From contig OX637361.1 in NCBI GenBank assembly GCA_951799405.1, positions 7,897,156-7,961,155 of the forward strand: a DNA stretch of 64,000 nucleotides, read 5' to 3'. Of this stretch, positions 1 to 10,867 are shown piece by piece (position 1 is the stretch's first letter; each line of letters opens with the position of its first letter). Under the pieces are notes generated by a model that was given only the letters and a program-made list of their open reading frames with translations, ran no database searches and was not told where the DNA came from. The position numbers and the translations under genes were made by a program. This DNA comes from Agapetus fuscipes. Taxonomy: Eukaryota > Arthropoda > Insecta > Trichoptera > Glossosomatidae.

Positions 1-887
1 AATTCATTTCCTGTTTTCATCAGACACATTGATCCAGTACACATGCAAACATTGCTCATGTAAAATTAGCTGAATGGTCTATACGGCAAACAATAACTAA
101 GGCAGCGAATTGGCATATTGAGCTTACATTGGTTTTTCAGATGAATGCCTATTTTCTACGAGAAAAAACACTACAAAAGTGTGAAAATCCTGAAATTTAG
201 AAATTGTTCATTAGCACTTCCTTATAATGAGTTCACTTACTATGAGAAGTTACACCCCATAAATGTTTTATCCACGATTTCTCAAATCAGTGAATCAGCA
301 CTTATTCAGGTGGCGAAATACTCTATGGACCTATCGACATAACGATAGGTTCTTTATTTATTCGAGAAACCGTCCAAAAGCGGTAGCAACACAAATAGTG
401 GTATTGAAAAAGGCGCAAAGGCAGGCTTTTGCTCTGAGAACTGAAAACTTTTGTAACTTTAACAAAAAGTAGTGAAAGTAAACAGGAAAATAAAGAATAA
501 CTTATTCTACATAATATCTTTTTAAAATAAGTACCATTTTGCAAAGGATTTAACACAGCTTTACGTGAATTTTTGTGTACATTTGCACAACTTTTCTTTT
601 TGTGTTCATTTGTGGCCATTACAGCCAATACGAGCACATTTGTGCACAATTTGTTGGTGGCGATTAGACGTATGATTCAATGATCCTTATGCCCAATGAT
701 GTTCATGGACAATAAGTCTGTGATGGACCATTTTTCCGTAGACAAATCGTCGTGACCCAGTTTTGAACAGCACGACTTCAGGATCTGAAAGTGGCTCATC
801 TCTAATTAAAACGTAGAATTAGAATAAGTTAGCGCTTAGTAGTTCAGTACACAACTAGGATAATTTTATCCTTTCAAGAAATGAAAA
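1..887. other. Intergenic, no gene recognised
   Basis: AT-rich sequence with only short open frames on both strands that overlap one another and have no recognisable motif. I see no repeat family from the rest of the window in it. Confidence 0.5.
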
Positions 888-1000
888 CTAATCTATAATC
901 TAGGATATATTGACACATACATTTCATATTTAATGCATGCCTATAAGCAGACGCATGTAAGTTCACGCTTAAATATGCTGCCTCTTGTTTGTTTGTGGTA
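888..1000 (-). repeat. RTE-tail repeat, 3' fragment
   Basis: Matches the 3' half of the window-wide RTE-tail repeat: the 'ctataatcta' end, the 'aatgcatgcctataagcagacg' region and the 'aagttcacgctta' block, in reverse orientation. Diverged and truncated. Confidence 0.6.
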
Positions 1001-1030
1001 CCAACACTTTCCCTTCAAATATAAACACAA

Positions 1031-1369
1031 CTAAACGCAACTAAGCTACACAAATAGTGTAACTTCTTGCCGTGTTAACCATGAAGGGTTTCGTATGTGA
1101 CGAGTGGAACCTATTTATTTTTACAGGTATCTAAGGGGACCAGCCTTTCGCCAGCCACTTCAGTTTAAGTGGGGTTTTCCCAGCTCTTCACAAGAAATGA
1201 CTGGTAGTCATTTCTTGTGAAGGCTGAGTAAACCTTGCCGGTATTTTATTTTGGGTATTTGAAATAAACACTGAAACGGGGAATCATTTCAGACAGCTTC
1301 AGTGGGATTCGAACCCGAGCTTTCGGCATGGAATGCTAGCACTCTATCAACTGAGCTATTGACCGGACT
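1031..1369 (-). mobile_element. SINE-A, tRNA-derived, near full length
   Basis: Read on the minus strand it starts with a tRNA-like head: GTCCGGTCAATAGCTCAGTTG (A box TAGCTCAGTTG) and GGTTCGAATCCC-type B box about 35 nt later. A body follows that contains GTTTCGGTGTTTATTTCAAA, and the 3' end is near TAGCTTAGTTGCG. The same 330-390-bp unit recurs at more than ten loci here. The A and B boxes imply Pol III transcription; mobilisation by a LINE is inferred. Confidence 0.85.
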
Positions 1370-1814
1370 AAGATAATGCTTAGAAAGATGCTATATATCT
1401 AGTCGAGTGACCTATTATCATGCCTTTTCTTTTCGAAATGTGATTTATAACATCTCTTCTTGCTTATACTCGGGGTAGGTACACATCAGTTTTCCATTTT
1501 ATTTTTTGTAGGTACCTATTATTTTATTTCAATACTATTTAAATTAAATACAAGTACATAGTTGTATACTCAAATTTTGTGGCCAGAAAGACGTTGCTAA
1601 TAAGCTCTCGTTTTATTGCAACCCAAATTTTCAAAGCATTCCTGCTTCAGTCGTTTCTTAAGCCGGGACTTGACCCTCGAACTTTCAGTTTACCACCCCA
1701 CAGCCCATCAAAGAACCGGCTTTCCTAAATACCTCATTTTATTATGTACCGAATTAACTCGGTTTTAGGAGATTTGCATGGTCTAAATTTAAGCTTCTAT
1801 ATATATGGCACCCA

Positions 1815-1880
1815 ACTAATATGCACAAATAGTGCAACTTCTCACCGCGTCGTCCTCGAAAGGGTGGCATTAAATTAACT
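1815..1880 (-). repeat. SINE-A 3'-end fragment
   Basis: Matches only the last ~65 nt of SINE-A (the block with 'caacttctcaccgcgtcgtc'). It is followed by unrelated AT-rich sequence. Confidence 0.55.
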
Positions 1881-1950
1881 TGGTTTAAGGGAATTTGAAT
1901 GGTCCAAAATTAGTCTTAAATTAGGCTTAAGTAAAGCAAGCAGTAAAATA

Positions 1951-2240
1951 TAACACAAAACTAAAATGCATATACATATAGTACAACTTCTCATCGCGTC
2001 GTCCCCGAGAGGATTGCATGTGGCGTGTGGAAACTATTTATTTTCATAGGTTTCTCAGATCGCGAAGAGGCTGGTACTAATTTCAAGTGAAGGCTTAGTA
2101 AACGTTGACTGTATTTTAATTTTTTGGTTTGAAATAAACACCGAAACGGGAAACAAAATCTGACACTCTTGGTGGGGATCGAACCTTAGCCCTCTGGCAA
2201 ATAATTCAAGCATTCTACTAACTAAGCTATCGACCAGGAC
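1951..2240 (-). mobile_element. SINE-A, diverged copy
   Basis: Same order of blocks as the copy at 1031-1369, but more diverged and lacking part of the middle. The B box (GGTTCGATCCCC) and A-box region (TAGCTTAGTTAG) are still visible on the minus strand. Confidence 0.75.
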
Positions 2241-2321
2241 AATTAATTTAACATTATTGAAAAAAAAAAAAAATTGCAGAGTTTTAATGCATTTTTGTAA
2301 TAATTTATTATGTTTATTTTA

Positions 2322-2505
2322 TTCCTTGACTTATAAGCTGGTATGAAGCTGACCACCGATAGTGTAAAAATGGTTCAGTTTGCCAATGTCACCCCCGTCG
2401 GCAAAAGCTGCAGAGTGTATTTTTGGATTTTGATTTCTTAGTACACCCGCAGCATTTGTAAGCGCGAACTTATATGTGTCTGCACTTAATATGAATCTTA
2501 CTTCA
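2322..2505 (+). repeat. RTE-tail repeat, plus orientation
   Basis: Begins with TTCCTTGACTTATAAGCTGG, the common left end of this family. It continues through the GACCACC, GGTTCAGTTTGCCAATGTCA and GCGCGAACTTATA blocks. Confidence 0.75.
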
Positions 2506-3227
2506 GCGCCCTTGAAGTACCTAAATACATCACGAAACAGCGCTGTAAAGAAATCACAAACTCATCATCATCTTAAACGTTACCTAACATATCTTGGCAA
2601 CTTAGATGAAAGATGTCATTTTCCAAAAATTCGTAGATTGCCGTCTTTGATTCCACACAGCTCAAATTATCTAATTAATCCAGCAATAAATTAATCTTTA
2701 TTTCCCTAAAATTCGAAGAGGGTTATTTATGGTTTTTAGCATTTGAACTTTTTAGCCCCCGGCTTACCGGACCAGATAAATGGATCCACTTTCCTTCATT
2801 GCCGGGGATTTTCTTAAGCCTTTATAGGCTTTACTGCCCAGGCTGACCCTTCTCTCCCCCCTCCCCCCTCCAAGTCCACTCATGCAAGCTTAACGACCGC
2901 AAATTTATCGACAAAGGAAAGATGTTCTCTTGAGCCTGGTCATAAGAAAACTTGGTAAAACACTTGGAAAATGGGAATCAATAGCTAGTGAAGTGGAGAG
3001 ATCTGGGGCTTGTTGCCTTTAAGCTCGAATCACGGAGAGGAAAAATATTTAATTAATGGTCGATTTCATAAAAAAACATTAGATAAGTTTTTTTTTAATA
3101 GGTGCATGCGAATATGAGTGAAGTGCAAGTTAAGAATGCCTACCTGTGTAAGATCAATAATGACATGCAACAATTTAATAAAAATAATCCTCTAAGTACC
3201 CACTAAATACCCTCTACGAGCTCAAAT
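2506..3227. other. Intergenic, nothing recognised
   Basis: No gene or known repeat seen. A C/T-rich stretch lies at about 2850-2875. Confidence 0.4.
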
Positions 3228-3775
3228 ATGTTTTTTTTTAAATAGATTTGTGAAGAGGAATACAATTCACCAATCTATTTGGTCTGGCCAGATCTGTGGG
3301 TCTGGCCAAAGACAGGTTTTAACATTATCAATTAATAATTCATTATTTTATTATTTTAATGAATTCTTTATTAATAATGATGATGATGATGATGATGATT
3401 TGTAGAGCGCCGTTTCGTGACTACTGTCAAAGCAAGGGCACTTTCAGGCTTGATGCGGAGGGGAAGAAATGGGTCTTTATTCCCTATCCTTTCTTTGGCC
3501 CTCACTTCTGTGGGCAGCTGATTCCAAGTGGACGGTCCTGCAATGGCGAAAGCGCGGTCTCCGAGCACTGTGCTTCTTTTTCTGCATTGTGCAATGTCAG
3601 AGGTAAGAGCACTGTCAACAGATCGCAGAGAGAGCCCCCTCTCACTCACTTTATTTACAATTACCCAATGACATCTGTTCAATCAGGGTCAAAGTAATTG
3701 TGGATAGGTTCGAACTTTCGGTTGTATCAATACGCAAATTCGAGGGCCGACGCTTTATACCCTCGACAATACAAG
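3228..3775 (-). mobile_element. SINE-C copy split by a LINE fragment
   Basis: The SINE-C 3' part (3228-3370: 'aaatagatttgtgaagaggaa', 'ctggccag..acaggt', 'taataattcatta') and its 5' part (3655-3775: 'ttacccaatgacatctgtt', 'cagggtcaaagt', decayed tRNA-like head) match the uninterrupted copy at 12320-12608. They are separated by the L2-type LINE fragment at 3371-3655. This is a nested insertion: the LINE is younger than the SINE. Confidence 0.7.
3371..3655 (-). pseudogene. CR1/L2-type LINE, ORF C-terminus and 3' microsatellite
   Basis: The minus strand encodes the C-terminal part of a LINE reverse-transcriptase polyprotein. The stretch GDRAFAIAGPSTWNQLP is the conserved 'AFxxAGPxxWNxLP' block found near the C-terminus of many CR1/L2/Jockey-group elements. 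The 3' end is a (ATC)n microsatellite, typical of L2-like elements. Only about 95 codons remain, so it is 5'-truncated and dead. A related fragment lies at 61803-62012. Confidence 0.75.
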
Positions 3776-3869
3776 TGACAGTTTCATAATGTGTTATAGC
3801 TGGTTTTAGTTAACCAGCCATTGAATTTTTTTTCAGAAATGGCCACAAATTGCGTATTTTTCAACTGAT

Positions 3870-4195
3870 GTCCAAGACTGTTTACACTTTCCTTCCATAG
3901 ATGTCCATTGCGCACTACAAAGGAGCTTCTGCCAACCATTAAGCAGAGAAAGCTTATATCCTTCGGTCACATTTTGAGGAATGAGAAGAACCGTCTCCTT
4001 CATCTTATCATACTGGATAAGATTGAGGGGAGAAGATGTCAGGGACGCCGAAGGACATCGAGGCTGAAAAACCTGCGACAGTGGTTCGGTAGAAGCACCA
4101 AGTCCCTGTTTCAACCCGCAGCATCTAAAGTCAAAATAGCCATGATGATCACCGATCTTCGATAGATGTGGCACAAAAAGAAGAAGAAGATGTCC
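3870..4195 (+). pseudogene. RTE-type LINE fragment with AAG-repeat tail (RTE-2)
   Basis: The plus strand encodes the end of an RTE-like reverse-transcriptase ORF: ISFGHILRN, then GRRCQGRRRTSRLKNLRQW, then ASKVKIAMMITDLR and a stop. The 3' end is (AAG)n. The frame is open from 3908 to 4165. The block order (xxGHxxR, GRRR, LRQWF, ASKVxIAMMIxxLR) is familiar from insect RTE copies. Confidence 0.75.
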
Positions 4196-4474
4196 ATTGA
4201 TTAATTATGCTCTATTGCCCCTCGGCCAGCTGGTTGGCTTGGTTGTTCTCTGTAGTTATTGGACTCTAACGGGGGTGATTCATGCAAATGGAATATGCAG
4301 AGTGAAAGTAGGCAGAGTGTAGGGGCGCTGACCACCCCTAGCCATCTCTGAGGCCCGGTGCATCCAGCCGGAGAAGGGATGCAATAATGCGCAAGAGAAC
4401 CTCGGATGCAATAGGTATACATACCTACAACAATACATAATGATGAGTTATATACTACGCTAGAAATTAAATTG

Positions 4475-4695
4475 GTATTTCAAGTCCGTAGTCAAAGGTT
4501 CAGACTCGTAAACGGATAGTGTGAGTTCGTTTCTCAGCGTAGCATAAAAACTATTTTTGTAAATGTTTTCCCATCGCTGGGTTGAAAAATTCTGCCTTTA
4601 TCCGTAAAGCAACTGGATATTGCTTGCAAAATTGGCTCTGACTAGCGACAAGCAAACAGAGAGTTCTTGAGGTGTGATTTACAAAAAAATAGCCT
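4475..4695 (+). mobile_element. SINE-B, old copy with tail 2
   Basis: Decayed head ('ccgtagtcaaaggttcagactcg'), middle block 'cgctgggttgaaaaattc', 'cagcaac...cttgcttg' analogue, and the tail-2 end 'gagttcttgaggtgtgatttac'. The order is as in the better copies at 57884-58290 and 13931-14241 (reverse). Confidence 0.6.
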
Positions 4696-4778
4696 GCCCC
4701 AATTGTCCTATTATTAATTTTCTAATGTAAATTTTCTAAAGTATATTTTTTATGGTTTGTGTATTAGCACTTTCCTAC

Positions 4779-4900
4779 CTGATGATGACTGAATAGTCGA
4801 AAACATTCGTAGTAGAATTTAATTTTTTTTTTTTAAATATATTATATTTGTGAAATAAAAACAGTGTTTAAATAAAAGTAAAAGGTGTTGTTTATTAAAT
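4779..4900 (+). mobile_element. Penelope-like element end with hammerhead-like hairpin
   Basis: 4779-4802 reads CTGATGA-T-GACT-GAAT-AGTC-GAAA: the hammerhead core words CUGANGA and GAAA around a 4-bp stem. AT-rich sequence and 'aaaacagtgttta' follow, shared with the copy at 42085-42240. Assignment to Penelope-like elements is inference from the motif and from the palindromic relatives in this window. Confidence 0.5.
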
Positions 4901-5842
4901 AACCAACCAAAAAAATTCTTAAGTATGTTCGAAATCTGTCACAAATTAACCTATCAAGCCATACTTTCCTCGGTCAAAACTTTTCTTTTATTTCCTTTCA
5001 CATTTTTTCTCCAGGTATAGTTTCAATTTAATATGTACATCATCGATTTACTATTTTCTAGAAATATAAATGAATATCGTCTCAGCGTTCTATGGACATT
5101 CACTTAATAAATTAATGAAAACAATATCTTAGTTCTATCCAGTGTTTTATAAAAAAAAATGTATACTGAAAATGGAATTCAACAAAGTTTCTGCTGAAAT
5201 CTTTCATAAACCGTCAAATATTATTATTTCTCGTAGCTAGATTCTGTCTAGAATCCCAAAAACCCAGTTAGACTCTCGTTAGAACAATTCCATTGTTACA
5301 GAGCTGTAAATCACAATAATTAAAAAGTGTAAGTAATTAGGATTTACGCCGACGTTTTGTTGGATGAAGGAGTGACCCCTCATTCTGCTGGATAACTGGC
5401 GCGTGCATTCGAGCCCGGACATTCAGGATGACAATGGAAGGACGGAAGGGAAGAGTCATTACGCAAAATGTCCTAGAACATTACGAGGACGCACACATCT
5501 GATTTACGAGTGAATACTCGGTCTATAAAGTATAATCGTTGTATGAAGTATACTCGATCTATAAAGTACATAGACTCGTTGTATGAAGTATACTCGTTCC
5601 ATAAAAGATACTTGTTCTATAAAGTATATTCGTTGTATAACACATAGACTTTATTATAGAAGAAATAAAGTGATGAAGGACGCAGGATAGTGACATGAGC
5701 TAGAACAATACCAATCTTTGAGCAGTCAGTATTTTCTTTACTTTACGTATGGCCGGCAAGCGCAACAACTTTCTTGGCCATTGTTTTTGTGATAATAGGG
5801 AAAATGTTACCTTCTGCGATAATTTGCTTAACATTTATGGTT
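4901..5842. other. Intergenic; short degenerate tandem repeat inside
   Basis: No gene seen. At about 5510-5645 a degenerate ~19-nt unit like 'actcgttctataaagtat' is repeated about seven times. The rest is AT-rich and unassigned. Confidence 0.45.
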
Positions 5843-6207
5843 TTTTTAAGGAAGCCTGTGCGGGAGACTCCCTAGATTCAAGAGACTCTAGTGGTCTATG
5901 ACACTTGTTATATTGCCGCAGAGGTGTTGATGATGTGGCAGTTGTCCTTATCCGGTTACAGGGGCGTTAGCTGCCTAGTGCTGTCGTGTGTGTTGCGTTG
6001 CGTTGTGTTTTGAGGCACTGAGAAGAAATGGCGATTGATATTGGATTTGAAAAGGGTTAGGTTAAATTTGGATGGAAACACAGATACCGGTAACTCATTC
6101 CATAAGCGGGCAGTTTGGCAAAGGAATGAGTCGTGAAAACACCAAGTTCTCATACTTTTTTTGTCTAACGTAACGTGCCTACTGCTGTTTTCAAATGATC
6201 GGTTCAT
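5843..6207 (-). pseudogene. CR1/Jockey-like LINE, ORF end and 3' UTR (partner of SINE-B tail 1)
   Basis: The minus strand encodes TARLWNELPVSVFPSKFNL, then LFKSNINRHFFS and a stop about 20 codons later. This is the conserved C-terminal block of a common insect non-LTR family. The 3' UTR (5843-5960) contains 'cacctctgcggca', 'aacaagtgtcatagac' and 'ctagggagtctcccgcaca', ending in A-rich sequence. The same ~90 nt form the 3' end of SINE-B tail 1 (12812-13127, 25571-25981), so this LINE family is the likely source of the enzyme that copies SINE-B. Confidence 0.75.
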
Positions 6208-6335
6208 TTTGTGGAAGGTCTTCCTCTCCCTCTCTTTCTCTCAGGAATACCCATCACAGCCATCATTTCAGGCTATCCTCATTGCCACGGAAAACGTGTC
6301 CAAGGGTCTGAAGAATCTGTCGGTTACAGACCTGA
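6195..6335 (-). pseudogene. LINE C-terminal fragment (FGHVVRGNEDSL family)
   Basis: On the minus strand a decayed reading frame carries the 'GHVxRGNEDSL' and 'RGRGRP' blocks. It aligns with the better copies at 8935-9430 and 23585-23815. It abuts the LINE at 5843-6207. Confidence 0.6.
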
Positions 6336-6892
6336 AACTGTGAACATTTTCCTGCAATAATAATTAATAAGCCCAGTGTAGTAATTGTTAACATCCTATG
6401 CAAGTTTATGCGCGCTTATCTCTGATTTAGGTCCGAGGGTGTACATTATTTGCTCGAGTAAGGGTGCGTTATGTGTTGTGTGTGTGGGTGGGGGCAGGAA
6501 CGGGTTAAAAGGGAAGATACTTTGCATTTTCATGGGGAGATAGGAAGGGTCAAGAAATAAGAACGGCTCGTGGTAATTGTTTTAAAAAAATCAATGTGAT
6601 TTATTGATTTAAATACTTTAAATCGGGCACTTATAACTAAAATATGAAAAAATACCATGCCAAGGTAAATAATTGAACAACTTTAGTAATATATTTTACG
6701 CGTTTAAAAACGTGCAAGAACAAAAGAAAGTGCAGAAACATCTGCAAAGGTATTGGCCGCACCACAGTGGCTGTCACACAGTTACAGTCTTGTTACTTTT
6801 TTATCACTTTCTTTTATTTAAAAAAAAAACATTCATTATCTAAAAACGTCTTAAGATATTTTATGATTATCAACATTTAAAAAAAAAAAATG
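6336..6892. other. Intergenic, nothing recognised
   Basis: AT-rich with a G-rich patch near 6480-6500. No gene or repeat assigned. Confidence 0.4.
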
Positions 6893-7156
6893 TCTAATCT
6901 AATCTAATCTAATCTAAGTTGCAAAGATATGTAACATTGGGAATTCACATTTCATGCATTACTCACAAGCAGACACGTACAAGTTCACGCTTGCACATGC
7001 CGCATGTGAACCTACAACATAAAAACCAAATCTCAAATGGACATACACCCTGCAACTCCTACCGACCTTCCCTGAAACAGAGGTGACATTGCCAAAGTGA
7101 ACCATTTTCTACAGTATGTGTGGTCAGCCGCATACCAACCTATAAGTCAAGGAACA
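6893..7156 (-). repeat. RTE-tail repeat, full unit
   Basis: Complete reverse-oriented unit: (TCTAA)n at 6894-6915, 'gttgcaaagatatgtaacattgg', 'cagacacgtacaagttcacgc', 'ccctgcaactcctaccgacc', 'gtgaaccatt', 'ggtcagccgcata', and 'cctataagtcaaggaa' at the right end. Confidence 0.85.
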
Positions 7157-7847
7157 TACACGGCCATGGTAGCCCCAGGAATTTGATATTTCCATGATTT
7201 AAACGGCTCATAGATGTCACGTTTTTTTGCAGATGGACTGGCTGGCACAACAAGGCACTGCCTTTAGAAGATGATGATGATGACCCCATCATTATCGCTT
7301 GCATTCTACGCCAATGCCCTTTCTGAGCTCACGATGGATTATATGAGCTTCTGCTAAGGGTAGCTGGACAGGGGTAGCAAAGGCTATAGAGAGGAAAACA
7401 AGGGATGAAGGGGAGGGGGGGGAGGAGAATAACCTTGCACTCCAAGTACAAAACTTTACGTGTACACTTAACCATAAATTGTATCAAAACTCAAACAGTA
7501 CTTCTAGTGAGAGTATTAGTTTTCATACATTTTTAGGGTGGCGGAGCTTAAACGTGAAACTTGGGGTGCTGGACTACCGCCCGGAAAGAAAAGAGGAGAA
7601 AGCGCCTCTACCGCCCCTGTTTCATTTGTAATATGAAGGGGTTAGAATCTGATTATACACTGGTCAAGTCGCAGGGGCGGGTGGGCTACGTGGGTTAATG
7701 GTTAATTTAATTGTTAAGTGCACTTAATATTTGCAGTTCAATTCCACGAAAAAAAAAATATTCTCGAAGCTCTCGATCTGTTTTTTGTTACTAAAGTTTG
7801 GTAATTTAAGTATCTTTATTTTATGTTTTGATTTTATGTTTGAATGT
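7157..7847. other. Intergenic; weak LINE trace
   Basis: Mostly unassigned. At about 7555-7610 'ctggactaccgcccggaaag' followed by a purine-rich block resembles the 'W-x-PGRKRGR' C-terminal block of RTE-type LINEs, but it is too short to be sure. Confidence 0.3.
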
Positions 7848-8168
7848 GTTGCTTAGTAACTAGTGTAACTTCGAGACCTTGCCGCGTTTTCGCGGCAAGG
7901 GATCGCATGTGGCGAATGGAACCTATTTATTTTTAAAGATAAGGGGGCTAGCCTTACCCTAACCACTTCAGTTGAAGGGATTTTACAGCTCCGATGGAGC
8001 TGATACCTACTCATTTATTGTGAAGGCTGAGTAAATCTTGCTGGTATTTTATTTTGAGGTTTGAAATAAACACCGAAACAGAAATCATTTCTGACACCCT
8101 CACTCGATGAGATTCGAACCTGAGCTCTTGGAATGGAATGCAAGCACTGACTGAGCTATCGACCGGAC
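7848..8168 (-). mobile_element. SINE-A, tRNA-derived
   Basis: Same unit as 1031-1369. The tRNA-like head lies at the right end (GTCCGGTCGATAGCTCAGTC on the minus strand) and the 3' end is near 7850. Confidence 0.8.
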
Positions 8169-8221
8169 AGTATTTTTCCAAATTCAAAACAGCTCATCAG
8201 TGTCATTTCCTTTTTGTTGCA

Positions 8222-8385
8222 TAAAAACATCTATAATAATTTATAATCTATATGTAAACATTTAAGATCCATATTCGATACATGCCCACAAACAGACACG
8301 TGCAAGTTTGCGTTTACAAATGCTAGAAATTAAAATCCAAACCTCAAATGAACATAAAACCCTGCACATTAAAAAAAATAATGGT
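8222..8385 (-). repeat. RTE-tail repeat, partial
   Basis: 'ataatctatatgtaaacattt', 'cagacacgtgcaagtttgcg' and 'aaacctcaaatgaacataaa' match the family. The unit stops before the GGTTCACTTTGCC block. Confidence 0.7.
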
Positions 8386-8934
8386 AGACATGGCACATCA
8401 GAAAAAAATGCTTAGGTACGTAAGTTATAATGTTTTCTTGTTTTGTAAAAGTTGTGAAAATAGCGTGATGAGCCAAAGGTTAAGGGTTGCCGCATAAAGC
8501 GCACAAATAAAAGGTTTGATTTTCTCTGAGGATAAATATTTGTTAATGCCTTTGTGCCCCTCCACGGGGCAAAGATTTGTTTTCTACTCTAACACGCATG
8601 CAATATATTTAATATAATAATACATAAATGCATTGTAGATATGTGATGCTAAGGGTGGTAGAGGAAATGCGAAAAACAAATGAAGGGGAGGTCGAGGAAA
8701 GAATGCCTTGATTAGATTAGTGTAATTGGGAAATAATAGTAAATACGTTAAGGAAATAATGGTAAGAAAGAAGATGAGGTATGAAATAATTCAACAAAGT
8801 TTACAATTGCATTGTAAAAAGGATCTCTGGGGTGTGATTCACTAACAAACTTTCCATTATGTATTGAAACAGGTTCTTATTTATTTTATTTAAAATAATA
8901 ATTATTAAATAACGTTTGTATGGCTTGACTCTGG
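8386..8934. other. Intergenic, nothing recognised
   Basis: No gene found. A possible SINE-B tail-2 scrap ('ggggtgtgattcac') lies at about 8829-8842. Confidence 0.35.
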
Positions 8935-9430
8935 CCAATATATGTCCACGTCGTATTCTTCAGTTCTTCGGACACGTTGTCCGTTGCAATGAGGATAGCC
9001 TGGAATGACTGGTTGTAATTGGTGGCTTGGAGGATAAGAGGAAGAGGAAGATCAAGGGAAGATAGCAGTAGTCACCTCGAGGGTTGAAACGTTACGGTCA
9101 GTGCAGTTAAGAGAGAACTGGAGAAGAGTGGTTTTTAAAGATTTTAAATTATGATTACGGTCTATAGAAATTTTATAGAATGAAAAAAAACGGATTTTAC
9201 TGACCGTGCAAAAGAGAAGAAAGATTTTCTCTACGTTTCTCGGAGTCATATTCGACGTCCTCACGCTCCTGAGGACGTCGGATATGATTCAGACGGAACG
9301 TAGAGAAAATCGTTCTTCCTTTTGCACGGTCAGTAAAATCTGTTTTTTTTTTCATTCTTTAAAAGAGTGGTTGTTTCCACAAGGGTCACAATCCTCAGCA
9401 ATGAAGAATACTATTAAGAAGATTATTACT
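8935..9430 (+). pseudogene. LINE C-terminal fragment split by a palindromic insertion
   Basis: 8935-9133 encodes, with breaks, RILQFFGHVVRCNEDSLE and a basic region. After the interruption (9134-9362) the match resumes at 9363 with 'gtttccacaagggtcacaat' and 'aatgaagaa'. The intron-1 copy at 23585-23815 has these two halves joined without interruption, which proves the insertion. Flanking duplication: AAGAGTGGTT at 9124-9133 and 9363-9372. Confidence 0.8.
9134..9362. mobile_element. Penelope-like palindromic insertion with 10-bp target duplication
   Basis: 229 bp forming a long inverted repeat (arms about 9180-9268 and 9272-9356). The left arm contains 'gaaaaaaaacggattttactg' and the right arm its reverse complement. 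At the centre the plus strand has CTGAGGA-C-GTCGGA-TATGAT-TCAGAC-GGAA, a decayed version of the CUGANGA-stem-GAAA hairpin seen intact at 43724-43753. The 10-bp direct repeats AAGAGTGGTT flank it exactly. Confidence 0.75.
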
Positions 9431-9539
9431 CGTATTTTATATAAGAAGAAAAACAAAGTGAAACAATGTGAAAGCTCTGTGAGCTGAATCAGCTGAAGCA
9501 ATAAAGTATTTGAATGAAAAATGCTTTGCCTAATAGATG

Positions 9540-9842
9540 GAAAAGAATGATGGAAACGACAGAATGATGAAAGCCCATCAAATAATGGAATTCAATGTGA
9601 GACTGCAAAGATTGGGGGGGGGGTTGGACATGTTCACAAAATGTTAGATTCCCAAAATAATGATGACTGGCCACCCGGGAGGAAGAAAAAGTGTGGCAAG
9701 GCCCAGACTGGGATGGAGGGATGAAATGGAGATGAATGTGGCGTAGTTCCTACAAAACTCGAACTGAAAAGTGGCATCGCAGGAAAAAAAGAGGCAGAAA
9801 GAAGGCCAAAGCTCGAATCGTGCTGAGGGACCTAGCACCTGT
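9540..9842 (+). pseudogene. LINE C-terminal fragment
   Basis: Broken plus-strand frame with RLQRLG, then 'GHPGGRKSVARPRLGWRDE' and a downstream K/R-rich segment. This order (PxGRRSxGRPRxRWxD, then a basic tail) is common at the C-terminus of arthropod RTE/R4-type reverse transcriptases. It has several stops and frameshifts. It runs directly into the RTE-tail unit at 9843. Confidence 0.6.
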
Positions 9843-10300
9843 ACAGGCTGACCACCCATACTGTAAAAAAATGGTTCACTTTGCCAATGTTACCTCTGTT
9901 TCAAGGAAGGTCGGCAAGAGTTTCAGGGCTTGTGTTCATTTGAGACTGGGTTTTTTATTGAAGGTTTACATGCGGTATGTTTACTGTATGATTATTATTA
10001 TTTATTATATAATAATTATATTATATTATTATTATTATATGCCTTTCCTTGATCTAAAGGTTAGTATGAAACTGACCACCCATGCTGTAGAAAATGGTTC
10101 ACTTTGCCAATGTCACCCCTGTTTCAGGGAACGTCGGCAAGAATGGAAGGGTGTATGTTAATTTTAGATTTGAATTTTTTTATGTTGTAGGTTCACCTGC
10201 GGCATGTGCAAGCGCGAACTTATACGTATCTGCTTATGGGAATGCAACTTATATAAGTCTTAAATGTAATACATCTTTGCAACTTAGATTATATATTAAA
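9843..10300 (+). repeat. Two RTE-tail repeats in tandem
   Basis: First unit 9843-9985 (5' part only, from 'caggctgaccacccatactg' to 'tttacatgcggtatg'), then an AT microsatellite. Second unit 10046-10300 is complete, starting TTCCTTGATCTAAAGG and ending 'tttgcaacttagattatata'. Confidence 0.8.
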
Positions 10301-10527
10301 GGCCATTAAAAACAAATAACTGTAAAGGTGATCCACTACATATCAAACCTTTTGTAAATTCATACACACTATTTCTAGGACTTAGTGATAAATCTCCAAC
10401 TGTCGCTTCATCCGATTTTAAATGAACGGATGTAAATCCAGCCAGCAGTAAGCCGCCTTAAGAGGACGTCGCTCCCTCCGCCTTCAGTTCGCGCGGGAAC
10501 AAGGAAGTGATCAAATAATCATGAAGC

Positions 10528-10855
10528 TCCGATATTCCATCAGACACAGCTGGAGTAGGTAGCTGCATTGGAAGCTCTACACAACGAGGTAGGAACGTTT
10601 TTGAATTTGGAACTTTTTCTCGGCTAGCAAAGGTCAGTCTTGTTTTTGATTGTCGACCTTAGTAACCAATAACAATTTCTTGTTTTTATGCATTTTCCTT
10701 ATCAACTCGGCCGGGTGACGATATTCTCAGACAAAGCTGGAGTAGATAGCTGCATTGCAAGCATGACGTAGTGAGGTCGGAACGTTTTTGAATTTTAACT
10801 TTTTTCTCAGCGAGCAAATGTCGGTCTTTTATTTGACTGCCGTCCTTATAAGAAT
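10528..10855 (+). repeat. Repeat D, ~190-bp tandem duplication
   Basis: Two diverged units start near 10530 and 10720. Shared blocks: 'gatattc..cagaca.agctgg', 'agctgcattg.aagc', 'ggaacgtttttgaattt' and 'tctc.gc.agcaaa.gtc.gtctt'. Relatives occur at 32190-32330 and, reversed, at 52240-52345. No coding content or known family recognised. Confidence 0.65.
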
Positions 10856-10867
10856 AATAATAATATT

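Noticed and set aside
3359..3697. 112-codon plus-strand ORF
   Set aside because: Shadow of the minus-strand L2-type LINE fragment; poly-Met start is the (ATG)n microsatellite.
6894..6915. (TCTAA)n as telomere-like repeat
   Set aside because: It is the variable 3' end of the RTE-tail repeat, not the insect telomeric TTAGG/CCTAA.
9736..10161. 141-codon plus-strand ORF
   Set aside because: Runs through a LINE scrap, an RTE-tail and an AT microsatellite; no domain of its own.
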